From contig NZ_FMDM01000007.1 in assembly GCF_900090105.1 (NCBI RefSeq), positions 62,001 through 126,000 on the forward strand: DNA of 64,000 bases. The letters are read 5' to 3'. Made by a program: the position numbers and the translations under genes. A model generated the notes under the pieces. That model was not told the DNA's origin and did no database searches. It was given only the letters and a program-made list of their open reading frames with translations. Positions 54,048-61,962 of the stretch are shown in pieces. The stretch is from Micromonospora humi (GTDB lineage: Bacteria; Actinomycetota; Actinomycetes; Mycobacteriales; Micromonosporaceae). Every line of letters starts with the position of its first letter. Positions within the stretch are counted from its first letter, which is position 1.

Positions 54048-55064
54048 GTGACCGACGGCAGCGCGCCCCACCCACCGACCACCCCCGGCGACGAGCGCCC
54101 GCCCACCCCGGGCGGCCGCCGCCGGGCCCCGTCCCGGACGCGCCGCCGACTCGCCGCCGCCGGTCTGGCCGGCCTCGCCGTCGTGGTCGCCGTGACCCTC
54201 GCGGTACGCGGCGGCGCCGCCCCCGCCTGCGCCGCCCCGCCCCGCGCCGGCCTCCCGCTCGCCGCCCCGCCGGTCGGCGGCGCCACGCACACCGGCAAGG
54301 CCACCTTCTACGACTCCGAGGGCGCCGGCGGCAACTGCTCCCGGCCCGCCGCCCCCGCCAACCGGCTCTACGTGGCGCTCGGCCCGAGCGAGTACGCGGC
54401 CGGCGCGGCCTGCGGCGGCTTCCTCGACGTCACCGGCCCGCGCGGCACCGTCCGGGTGCTCGTCATGGACCAGTGCCCGGAGTGCGCGCCCGGCCACCTC
54501 GACCTCTCCGCCGAGGCGTTCGCCCGGATCGCCGACCCGGTGCAAGGCGTGGTGAAGGTCAGCTACCGGGCCGTGGTGAACCCGTCGCTGCCCGGCCCGC
54601 TCACGTTCCGCCTCAAGGAGGGCGCGTCGCAGTGGTGGTTCGCCGTCCTGGTCGGTGACCACGGCAACCCGCTGCGCGCGGTGGAGGTCCGGCAGAACGG
54701 CGCGTGGCGGGCGGCGGACCGGCAGGACTACAACTACTGGCTGATCGCCTCGGGCGCCGGCCCCGGTCCGTACTCGATCCGGGTCACCGACGTGTACGGC
54801 CACCGCGCGACCGCCACCGGCATCCGGATGCTCCCCGGCCAGGTGCAGCGCAGCACGACCCGGATGTACGGCGCCGGCGCGGCGACCACCGCTGCCCGCG
54901 CGGCGAAGCCGTCCCGCTCCCCGTCGGCGCGCGCGACGCCCAGGTCGTCCGTCTCGCCGTCCCCGCCCCCGACCCTGTCCGCCGCTCCGGCCGAACCCGA
55001 CCCGACCCTGGTCGACGCCGCCGCACCGGCCACCCCCTCCACGGTCCCCGCCGCATGCGGGTGA
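54048..55064 (+). CDS. Secreted expansin-like protein with RlpA-type barrel
   Basis: A 338-residue exported or anchored protein. A cytoplasmic Pro/Arg start is followed by a helix (about 34-53, RLAAAGLAGLAVVVAVTLAV), a double-psi barrel (about 80-175) with GKATFYDSEGAGGNCS, VLVMDQCPECAPGHLDLSAEAF (the expansin Asp), and a second domain (180-265) of expansin type (TFRLKEGASQWWFAVLVGD, YNYWLIASGAGPGPYSIRV). A Pro/Ser/Ala-rich tail replaces a carbohydrate-binding module. GTG start. It may act on the cell's own wall or on plant cellulose; the related gene at 2189 has a CBM2. Confidence 0.85.
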   Translation: MTDGSAPHPPTTPGDERPPTPGGRRRAPSRTRRRLAAAGLAGLAVVVAVTLAVRGGAAPACAAPPRAGLPLAAPPVGGATHTGKATFYDSEGAGGNCSRPAAPANRLYVALGPSEYAAGAACGGFLDVTGPRGTVRVLVMDQCPECAPGHLDLSAEAFARIADPVQGVVKVSYRAVVNPSLPGPLTFRLKEGASQWWFAVLVGDHGNPLRAVEVRQNGAWRAADRQDYNYWLIASGAGPGPYSIRVTDVYGHRATATGIRMLPGQVQRSTTRMYGAGAATTAARAAKPSRSPSARATPRSSVSPSPPPTLSAAPAEPDPTLVDAAAPATPSTVPAACG

Positions 55065-55356
55065 CCCCGCCCGTCCTCATCTGCCTCCTCGATCCGTGAG
55101 TGGGATGCCGAGGGTTCGGGGCACCGCGAGCCCATGCCGCAGTTCCCCACGCGTCCCCTGGTCGCCTGGCTCGCTCCTGCGCAGCGGTCCAGCCAACTGG
55201 AGTTGCCCGGATGATCAAGCAGCCCGCGTCACCGCTGCCCGTGCCACCGACCCAAACTCCCTGACCACGCCGGAAGGCCCCGTCGGGCGGACGAGGGGGT
55301 GATCATGAGGTTGGCGGCACGCATCGGAGGCGGAGTGCCGCCGGGCCTGGCCGCCG

Positions 55357-55425
55357 ATCTTGGATTTTTGGTGTCCCGAGTTGTCCGGTCAGTGGCTTTC
55401 GCGAGGTGCCACAACTCCTAGATCG
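55357..55425. repeat. GATC-ended imperfect palindrome (about 69 bp)
   Basis: Left end GATCTTGGATTTTTGGTGTC and right end (reverse) GATCTAGGAGTTGTGGCACC match at most positions, enclosing a spacer with GTCAGTGGCTTTCGCGAGG. Same plan as 60051-60117. It lies next to the GNAT gene stop (55430). The rest of the gap 55065-55356 shows no gene; I see nothing else there. Confidence 0.65.
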
Positions 55426-55429
55426 ACCG

Positions 55430-55966
55430 TCACGACTGCTCAGGGAGGTCGAGCCACATGAGGATCTCGTCGCGGGAGTCGGTGGGGGAGAGGCGGAGGG
55501 CGGCGGGGAGGCGGCCGATCTCGCGGTAGCCGAGGCGGCGGTAGAAGCGGTCCAGGCCGAGGCCGTCGCGGACGGTCACGTGCAGCGCCTCCACGGCTGC
55601 CGTCCGGGCGACCCGTTCGGCCTCGCGCATCAGCGCCGCGCCGTAGCCGCGCCCCTGCGTGTCGGGGTGGACCATGACGCGCTTGAGCACCCGCCAGTGC
55701 GTCTTGAGGTGGAACCGGTTGTCGGCGATGACGAGGACGGCGACGAGCCGGTCGTCCTCGTAGCCGGCGAGCAGCCGGTCCGGGCCGTCGGCTACCGCGG
55801 CGAGGGTCGACTCGGCGACCGGCCGCACCTCGTCGGCGGTCACCGGGGCGACGAAACCCACCGCGCCGCCGGCGTTTGTCACGTCCACCCACAGGGCGAC
55901 GAGTTGTTCGCGCAGCTCGGTGGTGAGGTCGGGGTCGAGTACGAAGCGCAGGTCCACGCCCGCCAT
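55430..55966 (-). CDS. GNAT family N-acetyltransferase
   Basis: A 178-residue acetyl-CoA-dependent transferase. The beta-alpha fold is visible: LVAVLVIADNRF, the acetyl-CoA loop VMVHPDTQGRGYGAALMREAERVA, ALHVTVRDGLGLDRFYRRLGYREIG. The first 40 residues (LRFVLDPDLTTELREQLVALWVDV) form the usual acceptor-binding helices. Substrate unknown. ATG 55966 gives MAGVDLRFV. It sits 57 bases downstream of tRNA-Leu on the same strand, with no functional link. Confidence 0.9.
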   Translation of the reverse strand: MAGVDLRFVLDPDLTTELREQLVALWVDVTNAGGAVGFVAPVTADEVRPVAESTLAAVADGPDRLLAGYEDDRLVAVLVIADNRFHLKTHWRVLKRVMVHPDTQGRGYGAALMREAERVARTAAVEALHVTVRDGLGLDRFYRRLGYREIGRLPAALRLSPTDSRDEILMWLDLPEQS

Positions 55967-56022
55967 CCTGCGGGTGGCGACCCGGCGACGACCCGGGTTC
56001 GTGACGCGGCTGACACCGCTGG

Positions 56023-56108
56023 TGGTGCGGGAGGGGGGTTTCGAACCCCCACGTCCTCTCGGACACGGGCTCCTAAGGCCCGCGCGTCTGCCGTTCCGCC
56101 ACTCCCGC
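56023..56108 (-). tRNA. tRNA-Leu (anticodon UAG)
   Basis: Acceptor stem GCGGGAG pairs with CTCCCGC; the D-arm, an anticodon stem CGGGC/GCCCG with loop CTTAGGA (anticodon TAG at 56073-56075 complement), a long class II variable arm (TGTCCGAGAGGACG) and a T-arm GGGGGTTCGAAACCCCC are all present, and CCA is encoded. It reads CUA codons, which are rare in this GC-rich genome, so it may be a low-use tRNA. It lies directly downstream of an HNH endonuclease gene. Confidence 0.95.
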
Positions 56109-56121
56109 CGGCTCGCTGAGT

Positions 56122-56649
56122 CTAAGGCGTCGGGCCAGGAGGGTGTGCAATCCGGTCCGTCGTGGAGTCGGTCCAGCCGCCGCCCTTGTTGCGGCCTGCG
56201 AACGTGTCGGTCTGGCTGTGGCAGTTCGGGCAGAGGATCCGCAGGTTGGGCGGCCTGTTGTCGAGGAAGTCGCCGTTGATGTGGTCGACGTGCAGGGTCA
56301 GTGGTCGACCGCACCAGATCGCACCAGATCGGCACTCCTCGCACTCCTCCGGCACGCCGATGTCACCCAGCGCCCACCGCAGTCGAGTGCCGGGAGTGCG
56401 TCGCGAGCGGGCGGGAGGTCGCAGAAGCAGTTGCGACGAGGTGATGCGACGTGCGCCACGTGTGCCCTTGTTGTGTGCGCTTCCGGTGAAGTGTGAGGTG
56501 TCGATGCCGAACCTCTTGAGCTGCCGGCTGATGTGCGCGTGCGACCCACCGCTGACCCTTACCCCGAGCAGCCGCATGACCTCGGTCACGCTGCGCGCCC
56601 GCGCGGCGGTCGCGGCCAGCAGCTCGGGCGAGTATTTGTGACGAACCAC
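56122..56649 (-). CDS. HNH endonuclease
   Basis: A 175-residue nuclease-like protein. The N-terminal 75 residues form helices that could bind DNA (SVTEVMRLLGVRVSGGSHAHISRQLKRFG); the C-terminal half has the zinc-finger HNH: CEEC, then LTLHVDHINGDFLDNRPPNLRILCPNCHSQTDTFAGRN with the catalytic His-Asn. It is intact. Its stop is 14 bases before tRNA-Leu. Such HNH genes may be homing-type or domestic nucleases; no phage or restriction genes are next to it. Confidence 0.9.
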   Translation of the reverse strand: MVRHKYSPELLAATAARARSVTEVMRLLGVRVSGGSHAHISRQLKRFGIDTSHFTGSAHNKGTRGARRITSSQLLLRPPARSRRTPGTRLRWALGDIGVPEECEECRSGAIWCGRPLTLHVDHINGDFLDNRPPNLRILCPNCHSQTDTFAGRNKGGGWTDSTTDRIAHPPGPTP

Positions 56650-56680
56650 GAGCCGACGGTAACGGCGGCCCCCGACAGGT

Positions 56681-57151
56681 TCAGTCGAGCCCGAGGTCGC
56701 GGCGCAGCTTGGCGACGTGCCCGGTGGCCTTGACGTTGTAGAGCGCCCGCTCGACCTTGCCGTCGGGGTCGATGACGAACGTCGAGCGGATCACGCCGGT
56801 GACCGTGCGGCCGTACATCTGCTTCTCGCCGTACGCCCCGTACGCGCTCAGCACCGACTTGTCCTCGTCGGCGACGAGCGGGAACGTGATCGCGTCCCGG
56901 TCGCGGAACTTGGCCAGCTTGGCGGGCTTGTCCGGGGAGATGCCGACCACCTCGTAGCCGGCGGCCTGCAACGAGGCGAGCGAGTCGCGGAAGTCGCACG
57001 CCTGCTTCGTGCAGCCGGGGGTCATGGCGGCCGGGTACGCGTACAGGATGACCTTGCGGCCGCGCAGGTCGGCCAGGGACAGCGTCCCGCCGTCGTCGGT
57101 GGGGAGGGTGAACTCGGGGGCGGGGTCGCCGGGGTTCAGGCGGTCGGTCAT
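56681..57151 (-). CDS. bcp: Thioredoxin-dependent peroxiredoxin (Bcp/PrxQ)
   Basis: Reduces hydrogen and organic peroxides with thioredoxin. The 156 residues have the peroxidatic Cys47 and the resolving Cys52 in AAMTPGCTKQACDFRD, a fold start PAPEFTLPTDDGG, and VVGISPDKPAKLAKF and STFVIDPDGKVERAL. The MxxxC spacing PAAMTPGC replaces the usual PKxxTPGC, a normal variant. ATG 57151 matches the family start. Convergent with nothing; the HNH gene follows 31 bases downstream on the same strand. Confidence 0.95.
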   Translation of the reverse strand: MTDRLNPGDPAPEFTLPTDDGGTLSLADLRGRKVILYAYPAAMTPGCTKQACDFRDSLASLQAAGYEVVGISPDKPAKLAKFRDRDAITFPLVADEDKSVLSAYGAYGEKQMYGRTVTGVIRSTFVIDPDGKVERALYNVKATGHVAKLRRDLGLD

Positions 57152-57229
57152 GGCGGTGACGATACCGCCGTGCCCTCGGCGGTGGTGGGTGGCGACGCGC
57201 GGTCCGGTGGTGATCAACACCATGCCTTG

Positions 57230-57246
57230 TTGCAAGGGATTGGCAA
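57230..57246 (+). promoter_or_regulatory. Nur-box-like operator before the metal importer
   Basis: TTGCAA-N5-TGGCAA differs by one base from the TTGCAA-N5-TTGCAA site recalled for Nur, the nickel-sensing Fur-family repressor of Streptomyces. It lies inside a wider inverted repeat TTGTTGC/GCAACAA (57227-57249) and 44 bases before the importer's start. It suggests that nickel represses this operon. Confidence 0.6.
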
Positions 57247-57290
57247 CAACGCCGTCCGGGAAATAGGCTCACCCGGTGGAAACCCTGGCG

Positions 57291-57995
57291 ATGCACATCT
57301 CCAACGGGATCATCGACGGTCCCGTCGCCGCGATCTTCGCGGCCTTCGCGCTCGCCGCGCTCGCGTTCTGCGTGCTGCGCGGCCGGGCCGACCTCGACGA
57401 CCGGCTGGCGCCGATGGCCGGCCTGGTGGCCGCGTTCATCTTCGCCGTGCAGATGCTGAACTTCCCGATCTTCACGGCCGGCGTGAGCGGTCACCTGCTC
57501 GGCGGCGCGCTCGCCGCGCTGCTGGTGGGCCCCTGGGTGGGCGCGCTCTGCGTGGCCGTGGTGCTCGTCGTGCAGGCCCTGGTCTTCGGTGACGGCGGGG
57601 TGGCCATGCTCGGCCTGAACATCACCAACATGGCGATCCTCGGCACCGCCGCCGCCTACCTGCTGATCGCGCTGCTGCTGCGGGTGCTGCCCCGCACCCC
57701 GGCCGGGCTGGCGGTCACCGCGTTCGTCTCCTCGCTGGTCAGCGTCGTGGTCGCGTCGCAGGGCTTCGTGTTCCAGTACTGGCTGGGCGGCACCACCGAC
57801 CTCGGCGGCAACCTCGGCGGGCTGGCCGGCACGATGGCCTTCGCCCACCTGCTGATCGGCATCGGCGAGGGCCTGATCACCGCGACCACCGTGGTCACCG
57901 TCGCCAAGGTCCGCCCCGACCTGGTGTACGCGCTGCGCGCCCTGAAACCGGCCGCGCCGGTTCCCGCCGTCCCGGTCGCCGGAGGTGTCCGATGA
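57291..57995 (+). CDS. ECF-type Ni/Co importer, substrate-binding membrane subunit (CbiM/NikM)
   Basis: A 234-residue membrane protein with about seven helices. Start ATG 57291 gives MHISNGIIDG; in this family the His at position 2 coordinates the metal and the free N-terminus is essential, so the GTG 15 bases earlier is unlikely. Further His residues in GVSGHLLGGALAALLVGPW and FAHLLIGIGEGLITA are family-conserved. Together with the following PDGLE, CbiQ and CbiO genes it forms a complete importer. Nickel is favoured over cobalt only because of the Nur-like site and the PDGLE partner. Confidence 0.92.
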   Translation: MHISNGIIDGPVAAIFAAFALAALAFCVLRGRADLDDRLAPMAGLVAAFIFAVQMLNFPIFTAGVSGHLLGGALAALLVGPWVGALCVAVVLVVQALVFGDGGVAMLGLNITNMAILGTAAAYLLIALLLRVLPRTPAGLAVTAFVSSLVSVVVASQGFVFQYWLGGTTDLGGNLGGLAGTMAFAHLLIGIGEGLITATTVVTVAKVRPDLVYALRALKPAAPVPAVPVAGGVR

Positions 57996-58474
57996 GCAGG
58001 CGTTCCTGGCCGTTCCTCCTCGGCGGCCTGCTGGTCGCCCTGGTGCTGGCCGGTGTGGTCAGCAACTACGCCTCGTCGCACCCGGACGGGTTGGACTCGT
58101 CCCTGCTCAAGGGCTGCACGGTGAACGCCGACGACGAGATCACCGGCGGCAGCTGCCCGGCCCAGCAGGCCCGGGACCACGAGCTGGCGGACAGCCCGCT
58201 GGCCGACTACGGCGTCCGGGGCGTCGGCAACGACTTCCTCTCCACCGGCCTGTCCGGGGTGCTGGGCGTGCTGCTCACGTTCGCGGTCGGCGGTGGCCTG
58301 TTCTGGCTGGCCCGCCGCCGTAACCCGGCCGGCGCCACCTCGACCGGCCCCGGCGCCACCGCCTCGACCGGCGCCACCGCCTCGACCGGCCCGACGGGCG
58401 TCGACGAGGCCGGCCCGGCGCGCGCCGCCACCACCGGCGGGACGACGGCGTCCCGCCCGACCGGCGACCGCTGA
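57992..58474 (+). CDS. PDGLE-domain subunit of the Ni/Co importer (NikN/CbiN-like)
   Basis: A 160-residue membrane protein with an N-terminal helix (WPFLLGGLLVALVLAGVV), the motif SSHPDGLD of the PDGLE family, a disulfide-capable pair (KGCTVN, GGSCPA), and a second helix (GLSGVLGVLLTFAVGGGLFWLA) followed by a long Thr/Gly/Ala-rich tail. In ECF metal importers this small subunit helps loading of the metal. It overlaps cbiM by 4 bases (ATGA). Confidence 0.9.
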   Translation: MSRRSWPFLLGGLLVALVLAGVVSNYASSHPDGLDSSLLKGCTVNADDEITGGSCPAQQARDHELADSPLADYGVRGVGNDFLSTGLSGVLGVLLTFAVGGGLFWLARRRNPAGATSTGPGATASTGATASTGPTGVDEAGPARAATTGGTTASRPTGDR

Positions 58475-58490
58475 GCCGGGGCGAGCGACG

Positions 58491-59261
58491 ATGGGCGCCG
58501 GGCACGGGCACGTGCTCTACCGCGAGTCCGGCTCGCCGGTGCACCGCCTCCCGCCGGAGGTGAAGATCACCGCCATGGTGCTGTTCACCGTGGCGGTGGT
58601 CGCCACCCCACGGGAGGCGTACTGGGCGTTCGGCGGCTACGCGCTGCTGGTCGCCGCGGTGGCGGCGCTGGCCCGGGTGGGCCCGCGCTGGCTGCTCGGC
58701 CGGGCGCTGATCGAGCTGCCGTTCGTGCTGTTCGCGTTCGCGCTGCCGTTCCTCGGTGCGGGGGAGCGGGTCGACGTGGCCGGGCTGAGCCTCTCCGTCG
58801 ACGGGTTGCACGGGGCGTGGAACATCCTGGCCAAGGGCACGCTCGGCGTACTCGCGTCGCTGTTGCTGGCGGCGACCACGACGACGCGCGACCTGATCCT
58901 CGGCCTGGACCGGCTGCGCTGCCCGCAGATCCTCACCCAGATCGCCACGTTCATGCTGCGCTACCTGGAGGTGCTGGTCGGCGAGGCCCGGCGGATGCGG
59001 GTGGCCCGGGTGTCCCGGGGTGACGACCCGCGCTTCCTCTGGCAGTTGCGCGGCTTCGCCGCCGGCGTCGGCGCGCTCTTCCTGCGCGCGTTCGAGCGCG
59101 GCGAGCGGGTCTACCTGGCGATGGTCTCCCGGGGTTACACCGGCCGGATGCCGGCGGTGTGGCAGGGGTCCGGCGCGGCCACCGCCGGGCAGTGGGCGGT
59201 CGCCGCGACGGTTCCGGTGATCGCGGCCTCCATCGCCGCCGCCGCACTCGTCCTGCAATGA
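58491..59261 (+). CDS. cbiQ: ECF importer transmembrane subunit CbiQ
   Basis: Couples ATP hydrolysis to movement of the substrate subunit. The 256 residues contain five or six helices and two Ala-Arg-Gly coupling motifs (RRMRVARVSRGDDP and ERVYLAMVSRGYTG). The first 25 residues (GHVLYRESGSPVHRLPPEVKI) are typical of CbiQ. ATG 58491 is 16 bases after the PDGLE gene. The next gene overlaps by 4 bases (ATGA), as expected for the importer's ATPase. Confidence 0.94.
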   Translation: MGAGHGHVLYRESGSPVHRLPPEVKITAMVLFTVAVVATPREAYWAFGGYALLVAAVAALARVGPRWLLGRALIELPFVLFAFALPFLGAGERVDVAGLSLSVDGLHGAWNILAKGTLGVLASLLLAATTTTRDLILGLDRLRCPQILTQIATFMLRYLEVLVGEARRMRVARVSRGDDPRFLWQLRGFAAGVGALFLRAFERGERVYLAMVSRGYTGRMPAVWQGSGAATAGQWAVAATVPVIAASIAAAALVLQ

Positions 59262-60025
59262 TCGGGTACGTGCAGCAGCCGCCCTCCCTGGACGTCCGTG
59301 GCGTCCGGTACGCCTATCCGGACGGTCACGTCGCCCTGCACGGGGTGGACCTGAGCGTGCCGCGTGGTGACCGGGTGGCGCTGCTGGGCCCGAACGGCGC
59401 CGGCAAGACCACGCTGGTGCTGCACCTGAACGGCATCCTCACCCCGACCGGGGGGACGGTGGAGGTGGGCGGTCTGGCCGTGACCCGCGACCGGGAGACG
59501 CTCGCCGAGGTCCGCCGTCGGGTCGGCATCGTCTTCCAGGACCCGGACGACCAGCTCTTCCTGCCCACCGTGGCGGAGGACGTCGCGTTCGGCCCGGCCA
59601 ACCTGGGGTTGCGCGGGGCGGAGCTGGCCGCGCGGGTCGACGAGGCGCTCGCCGCGGTGGGCATGGCCGAGCACCGGGACCGGGCGCCGCACCACCTGTC
59701 GTTCGGGCAGCGGCGCCGGGTGGCGGTGGCCACCGTGCTGGCCATGCGCCCGGAGATCCTGGTGCTGGACGAGCCGTCGTCGAACCTGGACCCGGCGGCC
59801 CGCCGGGAGCTGGCGGAGATCCTGCGCGCCCTGCCGGTGACGCTGCTCATGGTCACCCACGACCTGCCGTACGCGGCCGAGTTGTGCCCCCGCGCGGTGA
59901 TCCTGGACGGCGGCCGGATCGTCGCCGACGCCCCCACCCCCGACCTGCTCGCCGACCCGGAGATCCTGGCAAGACACCGCCTCGAACTCCCCTACGGCTT
60001 CGCCCCACCCCTCCCTCGCCCCTGA
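59258..60025 (+). CDS. cbiO: ECF importer ATPase CbiO
   Basis: ATP-binding subunit. The 255 residues show the A-loop VRYAYPDG, Walker A LLGPNGAGKTTLV, Q-loop VGIVFQDPDDQLF, the signature HLSFGQRRRVAVA (Phe where LSGGQ is usual, as in ECF ATPases), Walker B ILVLDEPSSNLDP and the switch His in LLMVTHDL. A single ATPase gene implies a homodimer. It is the last gene of the operon, which ends near the palindrome at 60051. Confidence 0.96.
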   Translation: MIGYVQQPPSLDVRGVRYAYPDGHVALHGVDLSVPRGDRVALLGPNGAGKTTLVLHLNGILTPTGGTVEVGGLAVTRDRETLAEVRRRVGIVFQDPDDQLFLPTVAEDVAFGPANLGLRGAELAARVDEALAAVGMAEHRDRAPHHLSFGQRRRVAVATVLAMRPEILVLDEPSSNLDPAARRELAEILRALPVTLLMVTHDLPYAAELCPRAVILDGGRIVADAPTPDLLADPEILARHRLELPYGFAPPLPRP

Positions 60026-60050
60026 CCCCCGCCCGCCCCCTCACCTCGGC

Positions 60051-60117
60051 GATCTTGCACTTCCGGCCCCGGCATCACGGACGAAAGCCGCACTCCAGGG
60101 GCCGAAAGTGCAAGATC
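60051..60117. repeat. GATC-ended palindrome (about 67 bp), possible terminator
   Basis: Arms GATCTTGCACTTCCGGCCCC and GGGGCCGAAAGTGCAAGATC pair at all but one or two positions, around a 27-base spacer. Same design as 55357-55425. It lies between the convergent cbiO and the membrane-protein gene (stop 60149) and could end both transcripts. Confidence 0.75.
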
Positions 60118-60148
60118 GACGGGGAGGGGGGAGGGGCGCGCGGGTGGG

Positions 60149-61249
60149 TCAGGGGGTGCGGGTCGCCTGGGGGTGGGGGGCAGGGCGGGGGGCAGCGCGG
60201 GCGGCGGTGCGGAGGCGGAGCAGGCCGGCGGCGATCGCGCCGGCGCCGGTGGCCAGGGCCACGGTGACCAGGACCCGGGTGAGGGTGGGTGGGCCGGCGG
60301 CGGGGGGCACCGAGCGGGACAGGACGGCGAGGTTGGACACGCCGGCGAACAGGGTGAGGCAGGCGCCGGCGAGCGCCAACGTGAAGTCGGCGGCCGGCCG
60401 GCGCGCCAGCGCGTAACCGCCGGCGGCGAGCGCGCCGAGGCCGGTCAGCAGCGTCCACACCTGGCCGGTGACCAGCTCGGCCAGCAGCCCGCCGACGCCG
60501 GGGGCGCCGGTGTCGAGCGCCCGCCCGACGGTGAGCCCCACGGTGGCCGCGCCACCCACGGCGAGCAGCGCGCCGACCGCGCGCAGCGCGCGCACCCCGG
60601 CGGCCGTCCCGCCGGGCACCAGCCCGGCCGCGCCGATCACCAGGAGACCGAGCGTGGCGGCGACCCACCACGGGTACGGGTCGGGCGGCGGCACCCAGTC
60701 CAGCGTGCCGCGTACCTCGGTCGGGGTGTCGCCGGCGCGCAGCGGCACCACCCAGTCGCGGACCCGCTGCTCGCGGCCCGGGTCGGCGGCCACGGCAGCC
60801 GGTGGCCCGTCGCCGCGCCAGAGCGTGCGCTGGTCGTGCCAGCGGGCGGTCGGCCCGTCGGCGATCCGTCGCCAGGCCGGCGCGGCGGCCGGGTCGGCCT
60901 CGGCCGGAAGGGTGGTCTCGCCGGCGATCGTGCGGTTCAGCCAGGTGGCGGGGGAACGGCTGTTCTCGAACACGCCGTCGGGGCCGATCCGCAGGTACGG
61001 CTCGCCGGAGTAGCCGAGCACGGTGACGTCGACGCCGGTGCGGTTGGTCAGCTCCAGCCGCGCGCCGGCCTCCACCATCCGGGCGGTCAGCCCCGGCCGC
61101 TCCGGACCGAGGCCGGTGACCGTGCCCCGGTAGTCGGTGCCGTCGGGCGCGTCCGCGCCGTGCGCGGCGGCCGGCGCGGCGAGCGCCAGCAGGGCGGCGG
61201 TCGCGGCGGCGGCAACGAGCGCGGCCCGGCGCAGCGCGGTGGGGATCAC
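60149..61249 (-). CDS. Exported membrane protein of the MauE-DsbA locus
   Basis: A 366-residue protein with a signal peptide (about 1-27, ending ALAAPAAAHGAD), an outside domain (about 28-190: YRGTVTGLGPERPGLTARMVEAGARLELTNRTGVDVTVLGYSGEPYLRI) and five C-terminal helices (LGLLVIGAAGLV onward). The outside domain has no cysteines and few histidines. I do not recognise the family, though such proteins occur near copper-binding CopC/YcnI genes in actinobacteria. GTG 61249 overlaps the DsbA stop by 4 bases, so the start is fixed and it is the last gene of the operon. Confidence 0.8.
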   Translation of the reverse strand: MIPTALRRAALVAAAATAALLALAAPAAAHGADAPDGTDYRGTVTGLGPERPGLTARMVEAGARLELTNRTGVDVTVLGYSGEPYLRIGPDGVFENSRSPATWLNRTIAGETTLPAEADPAAAPAWRRIADGPTARWHDQRTLWRGDGPPAAVAADPGREQRVRDWVVPLRAGDTPTEVRGTLDWVPPPDPYPWWVAATLGLLVIGAAGLVPGGTAAGVRALRAVGALLAVGGAATVGLTVGRALDTGAPGVGGLLAELVTGQVWTLLTGLGALAAGGYALARRPAADFTLALAGACLTLFAGVSNLAVLSRSVPPAAGPPTLTRVLVTVALATGAGAIAAGLLRLRTAARAAPRPAPHPQATRTP

Positions 61250-61962
61250 TTCCCGGCCGCCGCCACGGCCGCCTTGATGCCCTCCGGGCTCTTGTCCTGC
61301 AGCTCGGTGCCGTTGACCTTGATGGTGGGCGTGCCGGTCACGCCGGACCTGCTCGCCTCCTCGGTCACGTGCCCGGTCCACGACGTGTAGGTGCCGTCGT
61401 TCACGCAGGAGGCGAAGTCGTCCCGGTTCAGCCCGACGCCCGCGCCGATGTCGATCAGCTCGTCGTTGCTCAGCCCGGCGCTGCCCTCGGCGGGTTGCCG
61501 GGCGAAGAGCTGGTCGGTGAACTCGCGGAACTTGCCGCCCTGGGCGGCGCAGCCGGAGGCGGCCGAGGACCGGGTGGAGTATTCCGTGGTCGAGTAGCGG
61601 TTCAGGAACGCCACCGGGTGGAACACCAGCTTCGCCTTGCCCTCGCCGACGAGCTGGTTCAGCGTCGCGCCGTTGGTCTGCTGGAACTGCTTGCAGATCG
61701 GGCAGAGGTAGTCCTCGTAGAGGTCGACGGTGACCGGGCCGCTGCCGGAGACGATGCCGGTGCCGGCGTCGTTGGCGCCGGGCGGCGCGGTGAAGTCGTC
61801 GGACTTCTGCGAGGAGTAGACGGCCCAGCCGATGCCGCCGGCGATGACCAGCACGAGCACCGCGGCGATGGTGGTCCAGAGGGTGCGCTTGCGCCGCTTC
61901 TCCCGGGCGATCTGCTCGCGCACCACCCTCGCCGCGTCCCGGCGCCCCTTACGACTGCTCAT
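61246..61962 (-). CDS. DsbA-family thiol oxidoreductase
   Basis: A 238-residue membrane-anchored protein with an extracytoplasmic thioredoxin fold. The helix at about 28-50 follows a basic start. The redox site is Cys87-Pro-Ile-Cys90 in VDLYEDYLCPICKQF; the cis-Pro loop is GVTGTPTIKVNG. The pattern of helices (LVFHPVAFLNRYSTTEYSTRS, ELIDIGAGVGLNRDDFASCV) matches the four-helix insertion of DsbA. It overlaps the MauE gene by 14 bases; MauE-like proteins may supply or accept its electrons. Confidence 0.94.
   Translation of the reverse strand: MSSRKGRRDAARVVREQIAREKRRKRTLWTTIAAVLVLVIAGGIGWAVYSSQKSDDFTAPPGANDAGTGIVSGSGPVTVDLYEDYLCPICKQFQQTNGATLNQLVGEGKAKLVFHPVAFLNRYSTTEYSTRSSAASGCAAQGGKFREFTDQLFARQPAEGSAGLSNDELIDIGAGVGLNRDDFASCVNDGTYTSWTGHVTEEASRSGVTGTPTIKVNGTELQDKSPEGIKAAVAAAGK

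Noticed and set aside
57276..57290. GTG 57276 as the start of the CbiM/NikM protein
   Set aside because: It would add five residues before Met-His, blocking the N-terminal His that binds metal in this family.
57160..57290. Cobalamin riboswitch before the metal importer
   Set aside because: No B12-box-like sequence was recognised in the 130 bases, and the gap is short for such a riboswitch together with a promoter.
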